The position numbers and the translations under genes are program-made. Source: Methylocapsa sp. (GTDB lineage: Bacteria > Pseudomonadota > Alphaproteobacteria > Rhizobiales > Beijerinckiaceae). From it: a stretch of DNA of 7,117 nt. The notes under the pieces are model-generated. The model ran no database searches. It saw only the letters and a program-made list of their open reading frames with translations, and had not been told where the DNA came from. Of the stretch, positions 6,850 through 7,117 are shown piece by piece. Location: positions 1 through 7,117 of the forward strand of contig JAFMSB010000082.1 of the NCBI GenBank assembly GCA_017353815.1, written 5' to 3'. Every line of letters begins with the position of its first letter. The stretch's first letter is position 1.

Positions 6850-6983
6850 GGCGCTACGTTCTTAGCATGGCGGCGATCAATTTCTCCAGGCGCGGGGCAA
6901 CAATCGCAGAGGACTTGCCGCGCTTTGGTGCCATTGCGGGCTCTTCGCTGCGCTTAGAGCAGGCCAGCGGCGCTACGGCGGAC

Positions 6984-6987
6984 GGAG
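6984..6987 (+). promoter_or_regulatory. Ribosome-binding site GGAG for the exported protein at 6993
   Basis: GGAG lies five bases before ATG 6993. It favours this start over an in-frame upstream ATG at 6867, which has no clear Shine-Dalgarno sequence. Confidence 0.5.
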
Positions 6988-6992
6988 ATTTT

Positions 6993-7117
6993 ATGCAGAC
7001 CGTTTTTTCCCATGTTCAACTTACCCGCCCGTTCTTTTCCGCCGCCTTGCTTGGGCTCCTTGCGGCGGCGCCCTTGGATGCCGCCCGCGCCCAACTTGTT
7101 CCGGCGCTGAAAGACTC
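6993..7117 (+). CDS. Exported protein, N-terminal part only (possibly IalB-like), cut by window edge
   Basis: The first 41 codons are visible and open to the edge. They encode a typical Sec signal peptide: a short N-region ending in Arg12, a hydrophobic core PFFSAALLGLLAAAP, and a likely cleavage after ARA (residues 33-35) before QLVPALKD. The protein should therefore be periplasmic or outer-envelope. In Hyphomicrobiales, as I recall, rlmN is often beside a gene of the invasion-associated locus B (IalB) family. The family call rests only on that position, since no mature domain is visible. The 143-base gap to rlmN would hold both promoters. An alternative in-frame ATG at 6867 would add 42 residues, but it would bury the signal peptide and lacks a ribosome-binding site. 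Confidence 0.7.
   Translation, partial: MQTVFSHVQLTRPFFSAALLGLLAAAPLDAARAQLVPALKD

Overview
The window looks like ordinary chromosomal DNA of a GC-rich alphaproteobacterium, most likely of the order Hyphomicrobiales (Rhizobiales). A Beijerinckiaceae or Methylocystaceae-type host would fit. This rests on overall composition, on the style of the proteins, and on an rlmN gene divergent from a small exported protein, an arrangement I recall from that order. No transposase, integrase, tRNA, rRNA or CRISPR array was seen, and base composition is even across the genes.

Layout, left to right. The first 37 bases may hold the last codons of a rightward gene, followed by a short convergent gap. Positions 203-1465 (minus) encode a complete PLP-dependent alpha-oxoamine synthase (the family of serine palmitoyltransferase, BioF, KBL and ALAS). 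Positions 1466-2020 are a 555-base divergent intergenic region with no convincing gene. It contains an AT-rich island and several inverted and direct repeats that could be promoter and operator sequence for the genes on either side. Positions 2021-4501 (plus) encode a large YfhO-type polytopic membrane protein. Three bases later comes a TTG-started gene (4505-5467) for a secreted protein built from three related beta-rich repeats. The two are almost certainly one operon.

The operon converges on rlmN (5662-6849, minus), the radical-SAM 23S rRNA A2503 methyltransferase, which has all its catalytic cysteines. The gap between them holds TGTTTCACGTGAAACC (5502-5517). This matches the conserved chromosomal centromere site parS at 15 of 16 positions and is the most notable element here: it implies that this locus is a ParB loading site and probably lies near the replication origin. 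At the right edge, divergent from rlmN, a small exported protein begins at 6993 and runs off the window. By position it may be an invasion-associated locus B (IalB)-type protein, but only its signal peptide is visible.

Functionally, the YfhO-like protein and its exported partner suggest a cell-envelope task at the inner membrane and periplasm, possibly glycan or lipid-linked sugar transfer, with an unknown substrate. The oxoamine synthase may feed lipid (sphingoid-like) or cofactor synthesis, but the sequence does not settle which.
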